A DNA stretch of 64,000 bases from Aliiroseovarius sp. F47248L (GTDB lineage: Bacteria > Pseudomonadota > Alphaproteobacteria > Rhodobacterales > Rhodobacteraceae). Below the pieces are notes generated by a model, which saw only the letters and a program-made list of their open reading frames with translations, ran no database searches and was not told where the DNA came from. Shown here piece by piece: positions 43,565-56,600 of this stretch (position 1 is the stretch's first letter; each line of letters opens with the position of its first letter). A program made the translations under genes and the position numbers. The DNA is taken from assembly GCF_023016085.1 (NCBI RefSeq), contig NZ_JALKBF010000001.1, forward strand, positions 2,463,501-2,527,500, given 5' to 3'.

Positions 43565-43805
43565 AACTATCACCATTGAGTCTTCGCGTGAGCGACTTGT
43601 CTTCTTGGTAAAATGGGGGGCATCTGCTGTTCAGATCATGGGATACACAGCGACAGGATTTGGATGGACCCCCTGGAACCTTTACCTCTTCCTAGTTGGT
43701 GTTTTGGGATGGTTCGCCGTCGGCGCTTTGTGGAATGACAAGGCGTTGATGCTCGTCCACCTTGTCGCGCTTGGCGCAATGATTGCTGGTATGACAAGCA
43801 ACTGA
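43554..43805 (+). CDS. DUF6552 family small membrane protein
   Basis: 83 residues with two membrane helices (about 26-56 and 60-80) in a WGASAVQIMGYTATGFGWTPWNLYLFLVG context, matching a small DUF6552-type family. The GTG start lies inside the SDR gene (11-base overlap), so the two are co-expressed. Function unknown. Confidence 0.72.
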   Translation: MPSETITIESSRERLVFLVKWGASAVQIMGYTATGFGWTPWNLYLFLVGVLGWFAVGALWNDKALMLVHLVALGAMIAGMTSN

Positions 43806-44208
43806 CACGCAAGAGCGGCCATTCGCTGCTCTACAACATCAACCGTCTCTTCAAATTCGAAAGTGGCTCGCGGCCTGTTTCAGAATTGAGCGCAGTGTCG
43901 CGAGCTTAGATTGCAGTCAACAAAGCCATCCATCACACCGAATGTAAGATAAAAGCACTCGTGAACGCGCTCATCGCTGCCTATGCGTAACAAGTGCTTG
44001 GTAGGCGCGAAAACTGTATCGGGGAAAAGTCGGAAAAATGGTCGATTTTCACTATCAAAAACGCCCTGAGCCTTTGTTTGCGGGCATATCGCGAGTCACC
44101 ACGTACCTGACTAGGATCAAAAAACCAATCCAATCGACCGAATAAAAGGGCTGATCAAGCAACGGCAAAACCTACCCAATCATTGGAAACCAATGCAACT
44201 TGTGACCG
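43806..44208. other. Non-coding stretch between DUF6552 and the barrel gene
   Basis: About 400 bases between two converging transcription units. No gene, RNA or clear terminator stem is recognised. Confidence 0.5.
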
Positions 44209-47200
44209 TTAAAACTTGGCGATCACGTTGATGAACACACCTTCGTCGTCAAAGGTCAGGTCGGTCAGATCGTCACTGAAACTGCCGAAATTATACCCGA
44301 CGCCAATCTTGGCGTTGTCACCGATCTGACGATAAACAGCCCCAAGGAATGCGGTTTCCGACAGGCCCGCTTGCTTGGCTTCCAGATGGCGGGCTTCGAA
44401 CAAAAGGTCCCATTTGTGCACAAAGTGATAGCGGGCATTCACGACCGCCAGACCTGCATCGTTTTGCTGAAAGGCGACGCCGGCACTGGGTGATGACACC
44501 GACTTGCGCAGCCCCAATTTGCCGCCGATCGTCCAGAACCGGTTCAGGTCATATTCCACGTCAAACGACAGAATATGGCTTTCCTGACGCTGACCGCGTT
44601 CGCCAGTCTGGTCGACGATCTGCCCAAGCGAATCGTGGAAATAGCGGTATTGGAACAGCAGGTTGAGCCGGTCATGCTCGATCGGGCGAAAGGCATAGCC
44701 GAGCACTGCATCGGTATAGACGCCATTGTCCAGCGTCGGGCTGACACTTTCCACATTGGTGTGATCGACTGAAAAGACCAGCCGGTGGCTTTCGTTGAAC
44801 TTGTACTGCCCTGATGCTGCGACCCGCCACGCGTCCGCATCGCGGATCGTGCCCGCGCTGACGCCCCGGTCGCGACGGAATTCGGCCTTGGCCGCAAAGC
44901 TCAGCGCGTTGCCGTCGTCATACAGCACGCCCACGGAATAGGCATTGCGGTCATAATCACCTTCGGTGCGATCATTGATGCGACCCGTCTCGAACCCCGC
45001 CGAAAAGCTAAGCGCTTCGTTATGGGCGTATTCGACGCCATACGCGCTGACCAGTGACCGGTGACGGCCAAAGATGTCATAGGTATTTTCACCGTAAAGC
45101 TTGACTGAATCGCTGACCTGGCGCTTTCCGCCAAGCACGAACCGCCCGCTGTCGGAGCCGTTCAGATCAATGCCTGTCAGCTCTCGTCCGGGGTCAAGCT
45201 CATAGCCGAAATAGGCGCTGTCGTAGCCATCGCTTTGATAGGTCAGCAACAGTTTGCCGCCGATGCCAAGGGTGCCGTCGGACACTTCGCCTTCGACTGT
45301 CCAGTTTTCCGCAAAGCGCAGGCTGGCCCCGGCGCCGTACCGGTCATTGCGCAAAAGCCCGCCCGCGCGGTTTAACGTATGCTGGCCAAATATATGCCAG
45401 CTGAAGTCATCACTGACCTTATAGGTCAGACGAACCGCCGCGTCGGTGCGCGTTCCGGTTTCATCCGCATCGCCACCGGGGGTGACTTGATCCAGATGCT
45501 CGACCCCGAAATCCAGCGTTATCCGCTCGGTTGCCTTGAAGGTCAGCTCTGCCCCAACCTCGGTCAATGTCTTGCCGGTGCTGTCCTTGTAGTCATCGGC
45601 GTAAAGGCGGAAGGCAAGCCGCTCGGTCGGTTCAACCTCCAGCGTGACGCCCCAAAGCTCTTCGTCATTGACGATCTGGTAGTCCAGCGTCGAAAAGCCC
45701 GCGCTACGTTTTTCATAATAGCCGGTTGCGCGGCCGGGCATATCTACACCCAGAACGGCAAACTCGGCCTGTCCGCGCAGGCGCCATGCCTCGCCGGTGC
45801 CGCCCACGGTGCCAGCGGTGGTCGAGGTCGTCACGATCAACCCACCGTCCGAGCTGATCGACGAGCCAAAACCCGGTCCCTTGGTTTCGGCGTATTCGAC
45901 CTCGACAAAGCTGTCTTCGCCGAATTGTAGACGCACATCGCCACCAATCGCGGTTTGGTCGGCAATGTCGGTCTGTTCGACCATGCCGGTCAGGCCCACG
46001 CGCACGTTGTCGCTGACCCAGTTTTCCACCCGGCCACCATAAGAAACGCCGTCGATCTCAGTTGCGCTGGGGGTGTATTCATATTGCACGGCAAGGCGCA
46101 GAACCTGATCGCCGCCCGGTTCCGTGATCAGGTTTCTGGACGTACCAAAACCGCTCAGGGGCGAGGAAAGGGTGACGACGCCCTGGCTATAATCAATCTC
46201 GTAATCCACGCCATAGACAAGCTGCGTCGTGGCAATCACCCGCCCCGTGCGTTTGTCGCGCAACTCGACCGAGACGGTTTCAGACCCCAGCGTCAGATCA
46301 TCGCGCGTCAGAAAATAGATCGACCCACCGGTGCCGTCGAAATACTCGCGTCCGGGCAGACGGTCGGGGCTGGCGGCGTAGATTTCGGCGGCCAGACGGC
46401 TTTCACCGTTGCGGGTTTGCGCCTGCGACCGATACAGCGCCTGCGCGCCATACAGCGTGCGTTCATTGCGCAGATAAGTGCTGTTTTCGATCTGGCTTTT
46501 GTAATTGCCCCACAGGATGTGGCTGCCATCCTTGGCCAGTTTCAGGTAAATCTTGCCATCCGACGGCGCACCGTCGATCAGCGTGCTGTCATCGCCATAG
46601 GTCGGATAGCCGTCTTCGATCAGCATCCGGCGCAACCGCGATTGCGGGTCTTTCTTGTCCAGCCCGCTGAACAGGTTCTTGAACTCGTCTTCGCCCGTGT
46701 CGATCCGCGCGGTCACATCCCAACCGGTCGCGGTCTTGCCGGTGATATAACCCGCGATCCGCCCATAGCCATAGTCGCGATCAAACGAGCCACCTGCGGC
46801 CCCTACCCCACCCTGAAGCTTGCGCCCGAAGGTCAGGTCAATCAGCCCCGTCCCAAACCATTCGGTGTTGGGGATCGAGATTTCGCGTTCGATATACGCC
46901 GGTGCAGCCCCTTCAACACGCACGCCGACCGGGTGGTCGCCGGGAGGCAGGATACGCTGAATGACGAAGCTGCCCGAACGGTCGGCTTTGACTTGTTCGC
47001 CAAGGGTTTGCACCGTGGCACCGGGGGCAACGCTGCTGCCGCTGACGGTCACGGCACCGCCGCGCACGGGGATGCGGCGGCGCGCGGCATTGTCCACGCC
47101 CGCCTCGGCTTCAGTGGTTTCCGCACTGCCGTCGGATAGCGGCGCAATGTTGATCGGGTTGGTTTCATCGAAGCGTCCGAACTGGTCATAAACGCGGTGC

Positions 47201-47652
47201 ACGACCAGAAGATCGCGTCCGTCCGGCATGGTGAAACCTGTGTCGCCATTTGGCGCAATCGGCACCACTAGAACCGTGCGCGCGCCGCCAAGGGCGTTTG
47301 GGTCGACCACGCGCACTTCGGCACGGGTGACGAAGGCGGGATAGTTCAGCTCGCTGCGCACCGAGACGGTTTCACCAGCTTTGGGCGGCGTGTCGTTCAG
47401 CACCAAAAGCGTCAGGCGCGGCACCACACCAAGCCCGTCGAACTTGACCTGCACATCGGCGGCGGCAAGCGACTGGTCAATCTTTCGGGTCGCAGATTGC
47501 ACCGCCGGATCGCCTGCGAATTGTTCGTCGTTGATGGTGATGCTGAACCCGTCCTGCGCGCGTGCAGCTCCAATCAGCGCCAGCACAGATGCGCTACAGG
47601 CCAAGGTGAATTTGGTCAATCGATACATCATCTTATACCTCACCGCGCTCAT
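44209..47652 (-). CDS. Large outer-membrane beta-barrel protein paired with the giant repeat protein
   Basis: 1,147 residues. A signal peptide (MMYRLTKFTLACSASVLALIGAARA) precedes a soluble part of about 280 residues with an Ig/carboxypeptidase-regulatory-like segment (VTVSGSSVAPGATV to PPGDHPVGVRVEG). About 850 residues of alternating amphipathic strands follow, ending in VFINVIAKF with the C-terminal Phe of outer-membrane barrels. The ATG overlaps the TGA of the giant gene (ATGA); ATG at 47631 with GAGG ahead is an alternative start. It may anchor, export or receive the giant protein. I know no named function. Confidence 0.85.
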   Translation of the reverse strand: MSAVRYKMMYRLTKFTLACSASVLALIGAARAQDGFSITINDEQFAGDPAVQSATRKIDQSLAAADVQVKFDGLGVVPRLTLLVLNDTPPKAGETVSVRSELNYPAFVTRAEVRVVDPNALGGARTVLVVPIAPNGDTGFTMPDGRDLLVVHRVYDQFGRFDETNPINIAPLSDGSAETTEAEAGVDNAARRRIPVRGGAVTVSGSSVAPGATVQTLGEQVKADRSGSFVIQRILPPGDHPVGVRVEGAAPAYIEREISIPNTEWFGTGLIDLTFGRKLQGGVGAAGGSFDRDYGYGRIAGYITGKTATGWDVTARIDTGEDEFKNLFSGLDKKDPQSRLRRMLIEDGYPTYGDDSTLIDGAPSDGKIYLKLAKDGSHILWGNYKSQIENSTYLRNERTLYGAQALYRSQAQTRNGESRLAAEIYAASPDRLPGREYFDGTGGSIYFLTRDDLTLGSETVSVELRDKRTGRVIATTQLVYGVDYEIDYSQGVVTLSSPLSGFGTSRNLITEPGGDQVLRLAVQYEYTPSATEIDGVSYGGRVENWVSDNVRVGLTGMVEQTDIADQTAIGGDVRLQFGEDSFVEVEYAETKGPGFGSSISSDGGLIVTTSTTAGTVGGTGEAWRLRGQAEFAVLGVDMPGRATGYYEKRSAGFSTLDYQIVNDEELWGVTLEVEPTERLAFRLYADDYKDSTGKTLTEVGAELTFKATERITLDFGVEHLDQVTPGGDADETGTRTDAAVRLTYKVSDDFSWHIFGQHTLNRAGGLLRNDRYGAGASLRFAENWTVEGEVSDGTLGIGGKLLLTYQSDGYDSAYFGYELDPGRELTGIDLNGSDSGRFVLGGKRQVSDSVKLYGENTYDIFGRHRSLVSAYGVEYAHNEALSFSAGFETGRINDRTEGDYDRNAYSVGVLYDDGNALSFAAKAEFRRDRGVSAGTIRDADAWRVAASGQYKFNESHRLVFSVDHTNVESVSPTLDNGVYTDAVLGYAFRPIEHDRLNLLFQYRYFHDSLGQIVDQTGERGQRQESHILSFDVEYDLNRFWTIGGKLGLRKSVSSPSAGVAFQQNDAGLAVVNARYHFVHKWDLLFEARHLEAKQAGLSETAFLGAVYRQIGDNAKIGVGYNFGSFSDDLTDLTFDDEGVFINVIAKF

Positions 47653-50600
47653 TGTTTGCGCACCACATTGGTGCCCACATCAAGGCGATAGTTTCCGTGC
47701 CACTGGCGTTCAAGCACCTGCTTGATGGCCCTCAGACGTGCGCGTCCCGTGGCCGCATCTTCGCCCGCGTCAAGCACATAAGTCAGCTCGATCGCTGTTT
47801 CTTTGTCACTGATCTGGTTGACCAGCGCGCTCAGAGCTTGCGCAAGCCCCGTGCTTGGCTGCGTCGTTCCGTTGGCGAAGGCTGCACGGGTCAGGTCGAT
47901 ATCGACCACATTGCCAATCGCGGCACCGAAATTCAGCTTGGCGATCTTGCCCGGTGTCAGGCGGATCACCCGCGGGTTTTCCGTGGTGACGCGATAGCCC
48001 GTGGGCAAGCTGCGCTTGTCGAGCTTCAGCATGAAGTTCGACCCGATCGTGCGGGGAAGTGCTGCACAGGGGACCGAGAAGCGGCCGTAATCATCGGTCG
48101 TGATGATTGTGCCATTGGGCGACACAAGGCGCACATCCGGCAAGCCCAGCTCGGTCGTGTTGGGGCGTTCAATTGTCGGGGCAAGCTTGCCTTTGCTGCC
48201 GTCATAGATGTTGTCGTCAAGGATCGCCTCGGGCAACGTGCCCGGCCCATCCTGATAACCATTGCGGTTCTTGTCGTCGAACACCTTGCCGATCACATCC
48301 GAGCAATCGAACACATGTTCAGGCCGGATTTCTATATCGGCCATTGCGACATTCGACAGTACGTTTCCGTTGGCATCCTGCGCCCATGTGCGGTTGGTCA
48401 GCGTGCCGAAGTTGCCGCGCGATGCAATGCGGGCGGCAAAGGTGATCGTCACCTTCTCTGACGCGCTGAGTGTTTCGATCCAGCGCAACTGGCGGCCAGT
48501 CACGTTCGGCTCCAACGCCGTGCCGTTCACCCGTGCGGTGCCGGGGGTATACAGCAAGCCCGGCGGAAGCTCGTCCACCAGCCGCGTGTCGCGGAACGTC
48601 GCGCCGGACAAATTCTCAAACGTCAGGGTGAAATTCACGGTTTCGCCGAACACCGCCGTGTCGCGGTCTGCCGCCTTGGTGGCGACAAGCGGCACGCTGG
48701 GGCGGCAATCCATCAACGGGATGTTGTTGTTCTGAACCTCGGGATCGCCCGCTTCGATATCAAAAGTGAAGTAGAACGGATTGCCCCCGGCCGAATAGTC
48801 GGTCAGCGTTAATCCGTCGGCCGTTGTGCCCGACCCGATGAACGCCGGGTTGGCTGGCAACAGCGTGGTCATATCCAGCGTTCCGCCGGGCGAGCGCGTC
48901 GTCGATGGCGTGCCAATCGGCGGATAGGTCACCGCCAGCGTGTATGTCCCCGGTGCAGTGACAAAGAATTGATAGAACCCGTCCGACCCGTCATCTGTGA
49001 CGACAATCGGCCCGTTGGTCCCCACACCGGTTTGCGTGAATCCGCCACCCGAGATGCTGACCTGACCGCCTGTCAGAACAGACCCGTCCTGTTCGCAATA
49101 GAAATAGCCGGTCGGGTCAAAATCCTGATAATCCGGGATCCCGTCGCCGTCATTGTCATTCGGCGTCAGCGGTCCCTGCCCGATGCTGGGCGTGGTCAAC
49201 TGGGTCGAGGTCGCACTGGCCGTGTTCGGCGCGGTGGGGAAACCGTTTGCGGTGGAATAGACCATGGTGATGGTGATCGTGCCGGTTTCGCCCGGCTCCA
49301 GCGTCGGATCGCCGGACAGAAGGGCTGTGTCGCCGACCCCATCAAAGGTTGCGCTAGCGGCCCCGTTGGTGAAATCCGCCGCCGTGGTCGTGACTGGATA
49401 GTCGGCGGACAACAGCGTTGCGGGCGCAAGGAACGTCACCAGATCGTCCTCCACCTGAATGCCCGTCTGGGTGATGTTGCCGGTGTTGGTCACAGTGATG
49501 GTGAAGGTCGATTGCTCAACCGTGTGGAACAGTCGCGAGGGCGCTCCGGCGGTTTTTGTCACATCCAGCGCAGGGGCGGCGGCGATCGGTGTGACGGTTG
49601 GGTCATCCGTCCCTACCCCGTCATCATCGGACACATCCGAGGTCGACCCGCCAAGCGGAGTCGCCGCGCTTGCAGTGATTACGTTGATCACCCCGCCCTT
49701 GTTTACATCATCCTGCGTCAACACGTGGGACACGTCATAGGTCGCAGTCTCGCCCGGCAGCAATGTGCCAGCCGGTGACGGCGGCGTGCCATCCGCGCCG
49801 GTGAAGACCGGCGTCAGGGCGCGCGGGTCGGTCCCATCAATGGCGGTCAGTTGGTCCGCCAGCGCGATACCCGTCAGCGTCACGTTACCGGTGTTTTCAA
49901 CTGTTACCTCGTAAACAACCGACTCACCTGCCGCAGTTCCGGCAGAGACTTCACGCTTGATGACCTCCATCCCCGGTGCGGGCGCGATCAGCATCTCGGT
50001 CGGGTCGTCGGTGTTGTTGCCGTCCAGCGGGTCATCATCGGCAGACAGGTCGCTGACCGGAGAGTTGTCGGGCGACAGGCCGCTGACGACCGCGCTGTTG
50101 CGCAAACCGCCTGCGTCCACATCCGCTTGGGTCAGCGTGTGGGTCACGCGCCAAACCGCGTCCTCGGTTGGCGATAGCGTCGCGGGCACAGACAGTGGCG
50201 TGGCGGTTGCCGGGATCGGCGTGCCATCGGCGCGCAGCAGCGTGTCGCTCGCGCTTAGATCGGTCAGGTCCTGGTTGCCGGTGTTGGTCGCCGTAATCTC
50301 AAACACCACCTGATCGCCAGCGCGTGTGCCGGGGGTCAATACGGCTTTCACGACAGTCAGTTGCGGGTCCACGACCACATCGAAGATGGTGGGATCATCG
50401 ACCGTGTTACCGTCGCTGTCATCGCCATCATCAGACACATCTGTCGCCTGCCCGCTGCCAGCGGGACCATCGGCTGTGACCGTGACCTGGTTGGACAGCC
50501 CTGCATGGTTCAGATCAATCTGGCGCAGCGTGACCGAGGCGGTGTAGGTCCAGACCTCGCCCACATCCAATTCGCCGTCGCTATCGGTGTCGCTGGCGGG

Positions 50601-53600
50601 GTCCAGCGCAAAGGGCGCATCCAGCGCGGTAACCGCACCTTGCAGTGACTGCATCTGGTCCACGACATTCACATTGCGCAGCGTGACGTTGCCGGTATTG
50701 GCGATGGACAGGCTGTAGTCCACCAACCCTCCAACCACCGACTGCCCACCCAGCACAACTTTTGTCGCCTCAAGCGCGGGGCCGCGGGCCGGGCCGGGGG
50801 TCGTCAACTCGACCGTGTCATTTACCGGCGTGTTGGACGGATCGGTCGCGGTGGCTGAAGCGTTGTTCACAACCTCGCCTGCATCGACCATGTCTTGGGT
50901 GACGGTCACATCAAAGCTGCACCCGCCTGTGGTGTCGCCCGGCGCAATCGACGCAATGGTGCAAATCTGACCACCGCCCATCGGGTCGCTCACCTCAACA
51001 TTGGACAGGGTCACATTGCCGGTGTTGTTGACTGACAGTTGATAGGTCAGCGTGCTGCCGGCCGCGCCGAAGGGCGACGGCGTCGCAACCTTCGCAAGCT
51101 CCATCACCGGGGCGGCGGCGGGCATCGGGATGTCCAGCGTGGCAAAGGTGGTCACAGGCGCGCCTTGCGGGTTCTGCGCCGTGACATCAGCGCGGTTTGA
51201 CAGGGTGCCGCTGTCGATATCCGCCTGCGTGACCGTATAGGGGAAGGTGCATTGCAGCGTTGTTCCACGCGCCAGTGTTGCCGTCGAGCAGGGAAGGCCG
51301 GGCACGAACGGATCGGAGATCGACACATTCGTCAGGGTTTGGTTGCCCGTGTTCTCGGCGATCAGCGTATAGGTCAGCGACTGCCCAACCGCCGTCACCG
51401 GCAAAGTTGCCGCCGCTTTGGTCAGTGTCAGATCCGGCACCAGGTCGCCATCCACCGTCACACTGTCCGGCGGGCTGACCACTGGCGTGTCACCAGGGCC
51501 ATAGGTCGTTTCGGCGTAAGCCTCGTTAAAGACGAAACCACGATCCAGATCGGGCTGCGTCACAACATAGTCACCGACACAGATCGCCTCTTCCCCGGCT
51601 TGGAAATCCGGGTCGCTGGGGGGGGTCGGGGTCCAGCATGTTATGTCGCCCAGAATGCTGTCGCGCACGATGATCGGGTCGATCAGGGTCCGGGTGCCGC
51701 TGTTGGTCACGATGAACTGATAGCCGATCACATCGCCCACTTCGGAGAAGTCCGGGCCCGCGACCAGTTGCTTGTCGATCGACAAAGCGGCAACGCCTTG
51801 GTCGGGAATGGTCTCAGACGTCAGGGGCGAGGTCGTCGTGGACGAACTGCCCGTCGCAAGGTTGGTCACCGATCCCAGATCCACATCGGTCGCGGTGACC
51901 GTATAGGTGCCGGTGCAGACCAGATCATCCCCCGGCGCAAGTTCGTTCCCCGCAGGGACAGGGCAGGTAATGTCACCCGCATCAACCAGGTTATCGTCGA
52001 TACTGAACGGCCCGACCTGCGTCGTGTTGCCCGTATTGGTCAGCGTATAGGTATAGGTCGCCGTGGCACCGACGAAGAATTCGGGGCCGGGCACCGGGTC
52101 TGCCACTTTCAACAAGGTCAGCGCATCGGTCTGACCGGCCGGCACCGTCACGCTGTCAGGTGCCGATGTCGTCGCCCCGCTGGAGGCCGTCGCCGTATTG
52201 GTCACCGACCCGTTGTCGATATCGTCCTGCGTCACCGTGTAAGACCCGGCACAATTCAGCGTCGCAGTCGGGATCAACCCACCGGCTGGCAGCGGATCAC
52301 AGGTGACACTGCCCCCTGCCCCATCAATCAAATCATCCGCGATGGTGATCGGGTCGGTCAGAGTGACATTGCCGTCATTGGTGACCACGAAGTCGTAGTT
52401 AATCTGCTGGCCGACGGTGTCATAGGGGTTGGACGATCCCGCCCCAACCGTCTTGACCATCGACAGCGCCGGGGTCGGGGTGATCAAAACCTCGGTCGGG
52501 TCATTGGTGGTGTTGCCGTCCCCATCGTCGCCATCATCACTCACATCGGTGATCGGCACGCCACTGGGCGGGGTGCCGGTGACGGTCGCGCTGTTGCGCA
52601 CGCCGCCGCCGTCAATATCCTCTTGGATCAGCGTATAGCGAACCTCGTAGCTGGCAACCTCGCCGGGCAACAGAGTGCCTGCGCCAGACCCCTGCGTGGA
52701 CCCGACAAACGACGCGGCCGAGGGCGTCAGCGGTGTGCCGTCCACCCGCGTCAGCGTGTCGGACTGAATGCCGGTGCTGGTCAGCGTCACGTTGCCGGTA
52801 TTCGTCACTTCGATCAGGAAGACGAGCTGACTGCCCAGCACGCCGCTGCCGGAAGACAGGGTTTTCTGCCCCTCGATCCCCGGGGTCACGGCGATTGGCA
52901 AGACGGTCGGGTTGTCATCTCCATTGGCCGGGTTGCCGTCGTCGGATGCATCCGACACCAGCGCATTGCTGGGCGACTGGCCGCGCGCGGTGGCTTGGTT
53001 GCTAACGCCACCTGCGTCGATATCCGCCTGCGTCAGAACGTGTTGGAAGGAATAGGTCCATGCCTCGCCCACATCCAGCACATTGGCCGTGCCAACATCG
53101 CCACTGACATATTGCGGCGGGGCGGCGGGGGTGATGGTCGATCCGTCAAGCCGTTGGAACACGTCGATCAGGCTGATGTTGCTCAGATCCTGATTGCCCG
53201 AGTTGGTGACGGTGATGGTGTAATCCAGTGTCTCGCCCGCCACAGGGGGCGAAGACAGACCACCGGTCGCCAGCGTCTTCAGCGCGGTGATCCCCGGCGT
53301 CGGGGCGGTGACCGGGATCGACAGCCCGTCGGTTTCGTCAACAGGGGGAAGCCCTGCGGGCGGTGTGGCCGTCAACCTCGCCGTGTTGTCCAGCGATCCC
53401 TGCTGGTTCACGTCGGCCTGCGTGACCGTATAGCTGGCGGTGAAGGTGATGCTGTCGCCCGGCGCAAGGGTATCCCAGCTGCCATTGGCGGCGGCATCCG
53501 TGCTGTCTCCGGAGGGTGCGACATCCGTATCAATCGCATCACCACCGACGCTCAGCGCAACAGTGCCCGCCGCGCTTGTGTGCTGGTCGCTGACCGCCAC

Positions 53601-56600
53601 ATCGGTCAGCGTCACATTGCCGGTGTTGGTCGCGCTATAGGTATAGGTGATCACATCGCCAACAGCCGCGCCTGACGTGATCGAGGCCGTTTTTGTGAAA
53701 TCCACCGACGCAGTGCGGTTGGCGGGCAAGGTCACGGTGTCCGTCTCTGGCCCCGGCGAGGCAGGCAGCGGCACCTCGGGCGAGGAGACGCGCGCAATAT
53801 TGGTCAGGCTGCCTGCGTTCAGGTCGGCCTGCGTCACCGTATAACTGCCAGTGCAGGTCAGCTCGTCACCCGGTGCAAGTTCGCCTCCCGGCAGCGCGGG
53901 ACACGTCACGCTGGCGATCTTGTCATCGGCCACGACCGGCAAAGCGGTCAGGGTGATATTGCCCGTGTTGGTCACAAGATAGCTGTAATTCACCACCTGC
54001 CCAACGGATGCGATCTGCGCCGCATCTGCCGATTTGGCAAGCGAGAAGCTGGGCGCTTGATCCGGGCCGCGCACGAACACGTCGTCTTGCGCAGTGATCG
54101 GCGTGGCATCGGGTGTCACGTCATTGGCCGTGGCACGCGCGATGTTGGTGAACCCGCCATAGGTCGGGGCGGCTCCGTTCACGGCATCCACGTCATCTTG
54201 CGTCACGGTATAGGTAAAGGTGCACAGGGTTAGCGCCTGCCCGACGGCTAGATCGCCCACCGCGCAGCTTGTGGGCGTCACGGGAAGGTCATCGGTGATC
54301 ACCACATTTTCCAGCGACACGTTGCCCGTGTTGCGCGCCAGAACCGAGAAGGTGACGGTATCGCCTGCCTGTGTGAACACCGGCGTGCCGGGGGCCACTG
54401 CAGGCGTGACGGTTTTTTCCAACTCAAGCGCTGCGGTATTGTCCACCAGCGCAACAGTCACCTGCCCGTCGACCGACACCGTCGCCCCGGTGGGATCGGT
54501 GCCAGACACGTTTGCGATGTTGATCTTGCTTTGCGCATCAATGTCGCCTTGCGTCACGGTATAGTCACCAACGCATGTGATCGTCTCGGTCGGCAACAGG
54601 GTGACAGGCCCGGTGACGGTCGACCCAAGATGGGTGCAGGTCAGCGCGGCCACATCCGGGTCGCTCACTGCCGCGTTTGCGATGGTCTGGTTGCCGTCAT
54701 TGGTCGCGGTGATGGTGAATTCGATCACATCACCCGCGGCGGCAGGTTGCGGGCCGTTCGAGATGGTCTTGGCAATCGACAGCGACGGATCGGTATCTGC
54801 CGGGACGGTCTTGGTGGCCTGTCCTGACAATACCAGCGTTTCATCCGGCGTGCCCGGCGCGAAAGTGGTCGACCCGACGGCGATGTTCGTCACCTCGCCC
54901 GCGTCCACATCAGCTTGGGTGACGGTATATTGCGCGGTACAGGTCGCGGTTTCATTCACCCCAAACACACCACTGACCGACGCATCGTAACACACGAAAG
55001 GCGCGCCGATCTTGTCATCATCAATCGAGATGTCTTCCGACAGGGCGACGGTCGGACCGTTGGTGATTTCATAGGAATAGGTAATAACGTCGCCCGCTGC
55101 CGCAAAGGTCACATCGGTCGGGTCACTGTCCTTGGTCAACGAGATGGCAGGCGTCGCGCTGACCGGATAAATCGCATCATCAGACGGCGACGTGACGGGG
55201 GTGCCGTTATAATCACCCGTCGCGGTGGCGACGTTGGTGACGGACCCAAAGCCCACATCGCCCGCAACCATCGTATAGGAACCGGTGCAGATGACGTTTT
55301 CGGTGGGCAGCAATTCTCCATTGGTCAACGGCGCACAGGTGATACCCGTGGCCTTGTTGTCGGTGATGGTGATTGGCCCGTCGATGGTGACGTTGCCGGT
55401 GTTCGTCACCTCGAACTGATAGCTCAGCACGGTGCCTTCATCGAACACGTCCGGCGTGGCGGATAGCAGCGTTTTGTCAACCGTCAGCGCGGGGCTGGTC
55501 GAGGCATTGACCGTCAGCGTGTCGGTTGGCGACTGAACCGGGCTGCCACCCTGCGTTGTCGCAGCGGACGCGATATTGGTCACTGATCCCGCGTCCAGAT
55601 CCTCCTGCGCGGCGGTCCAGACATGGGTGCAGGTCACGTTTGCGCCGGGCAAAAGCGGGCCGGTGCCGCAGGCCAGACCATTGCCGATCTGGTCGTCATC
55701 CACGGTGAACGGCCCATCCAAAGTGATGTTGCCGTCATTGGTGACGGTGAATTCATAGGTCAGCTGATCGCCAACCGCCGCATAGGTCAGCGCTGATGTG
55801 GGTGCCAACGCCTTGCCAAAGCTGATGGATGGCGTCGTGTCTGCCGGAACTGTGACACCTGACGGCCCATCAGTCGCGGTCACTGATGTTGGCCCGCCGG
55901 GGGTTACCGGCACAACCGGCTGGGTGACACTGGCGGTGGCCGCGTTCACGACCTGCCCTGCGTTCAGGTCGTCTTGTGTGACCTGATAGCTTCCAGTGCA
56001 GGTGATGCTGGCGGTCGGTAGGATCGGGCCGGTTGGGCAACTGACCGGTCCGGTGCCCTGCCCTGCGATCAGGGGGTCGTCAATTGTGACCGGCGCGGTG
56101 ATCGACACATTGCCGGTGTTGGTGACAAGGAATTCATAGGCCAGCACCTGCCCGACCGTATCAAACGGGTTGGGGCTGCCAGCGGCAAGGCTTTTCGCCA
56201 AGGTGATCGTTGGCGTTGCCGCAATATACACTTCGGTCGGGTCGTCGGTGGTGTTGCCGTCCCCATCATCGCCATCGTCCGAGACATCCGACACGGTCCC
56301 GCCACCCGGCACATCCGCCGTGCCGGTCACGGTGTTTTCAACCCCTCCCGCGTTGATGTCATCCTGCACCAGCGTATAAGTCGCCTGATATTCCCACGTC
56401 TCGCCGATATCGAGCGTGCCAGGCACACCCCCATCGCCGGAGCTGGGCGTACCGGGAACCGACAAGGTCAGCGTCGCGCCATCGCGCCGGGTTAGACTGT
56501 CATTCAGCGACACATTGGTCAGCGCCGTATTGCCGGTGTTGGCGACCTGAATGGTAAAGACGATCTGATCGCCCGCTGTCACCGGCGTGCTGAACCCCGA

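Noticed and set aside
45955..47139. A 394-codon plus-strand open frame opposite the barrel gene
   Set aside because: Antisense shadow of a signal-peptide-bearing barrel protein, with no start signal and an Arg/Gly-rich translation.
51252..53675. An 807-codon open frame on the plus strand opposite the giant gene
   Set aside because: It is antisense to a coherent repeat protein. Its translation is rich in Arg, Gly and His, as expected from the reverse of GC-rich codons, and it lacks a ribosome site or any family pattern.
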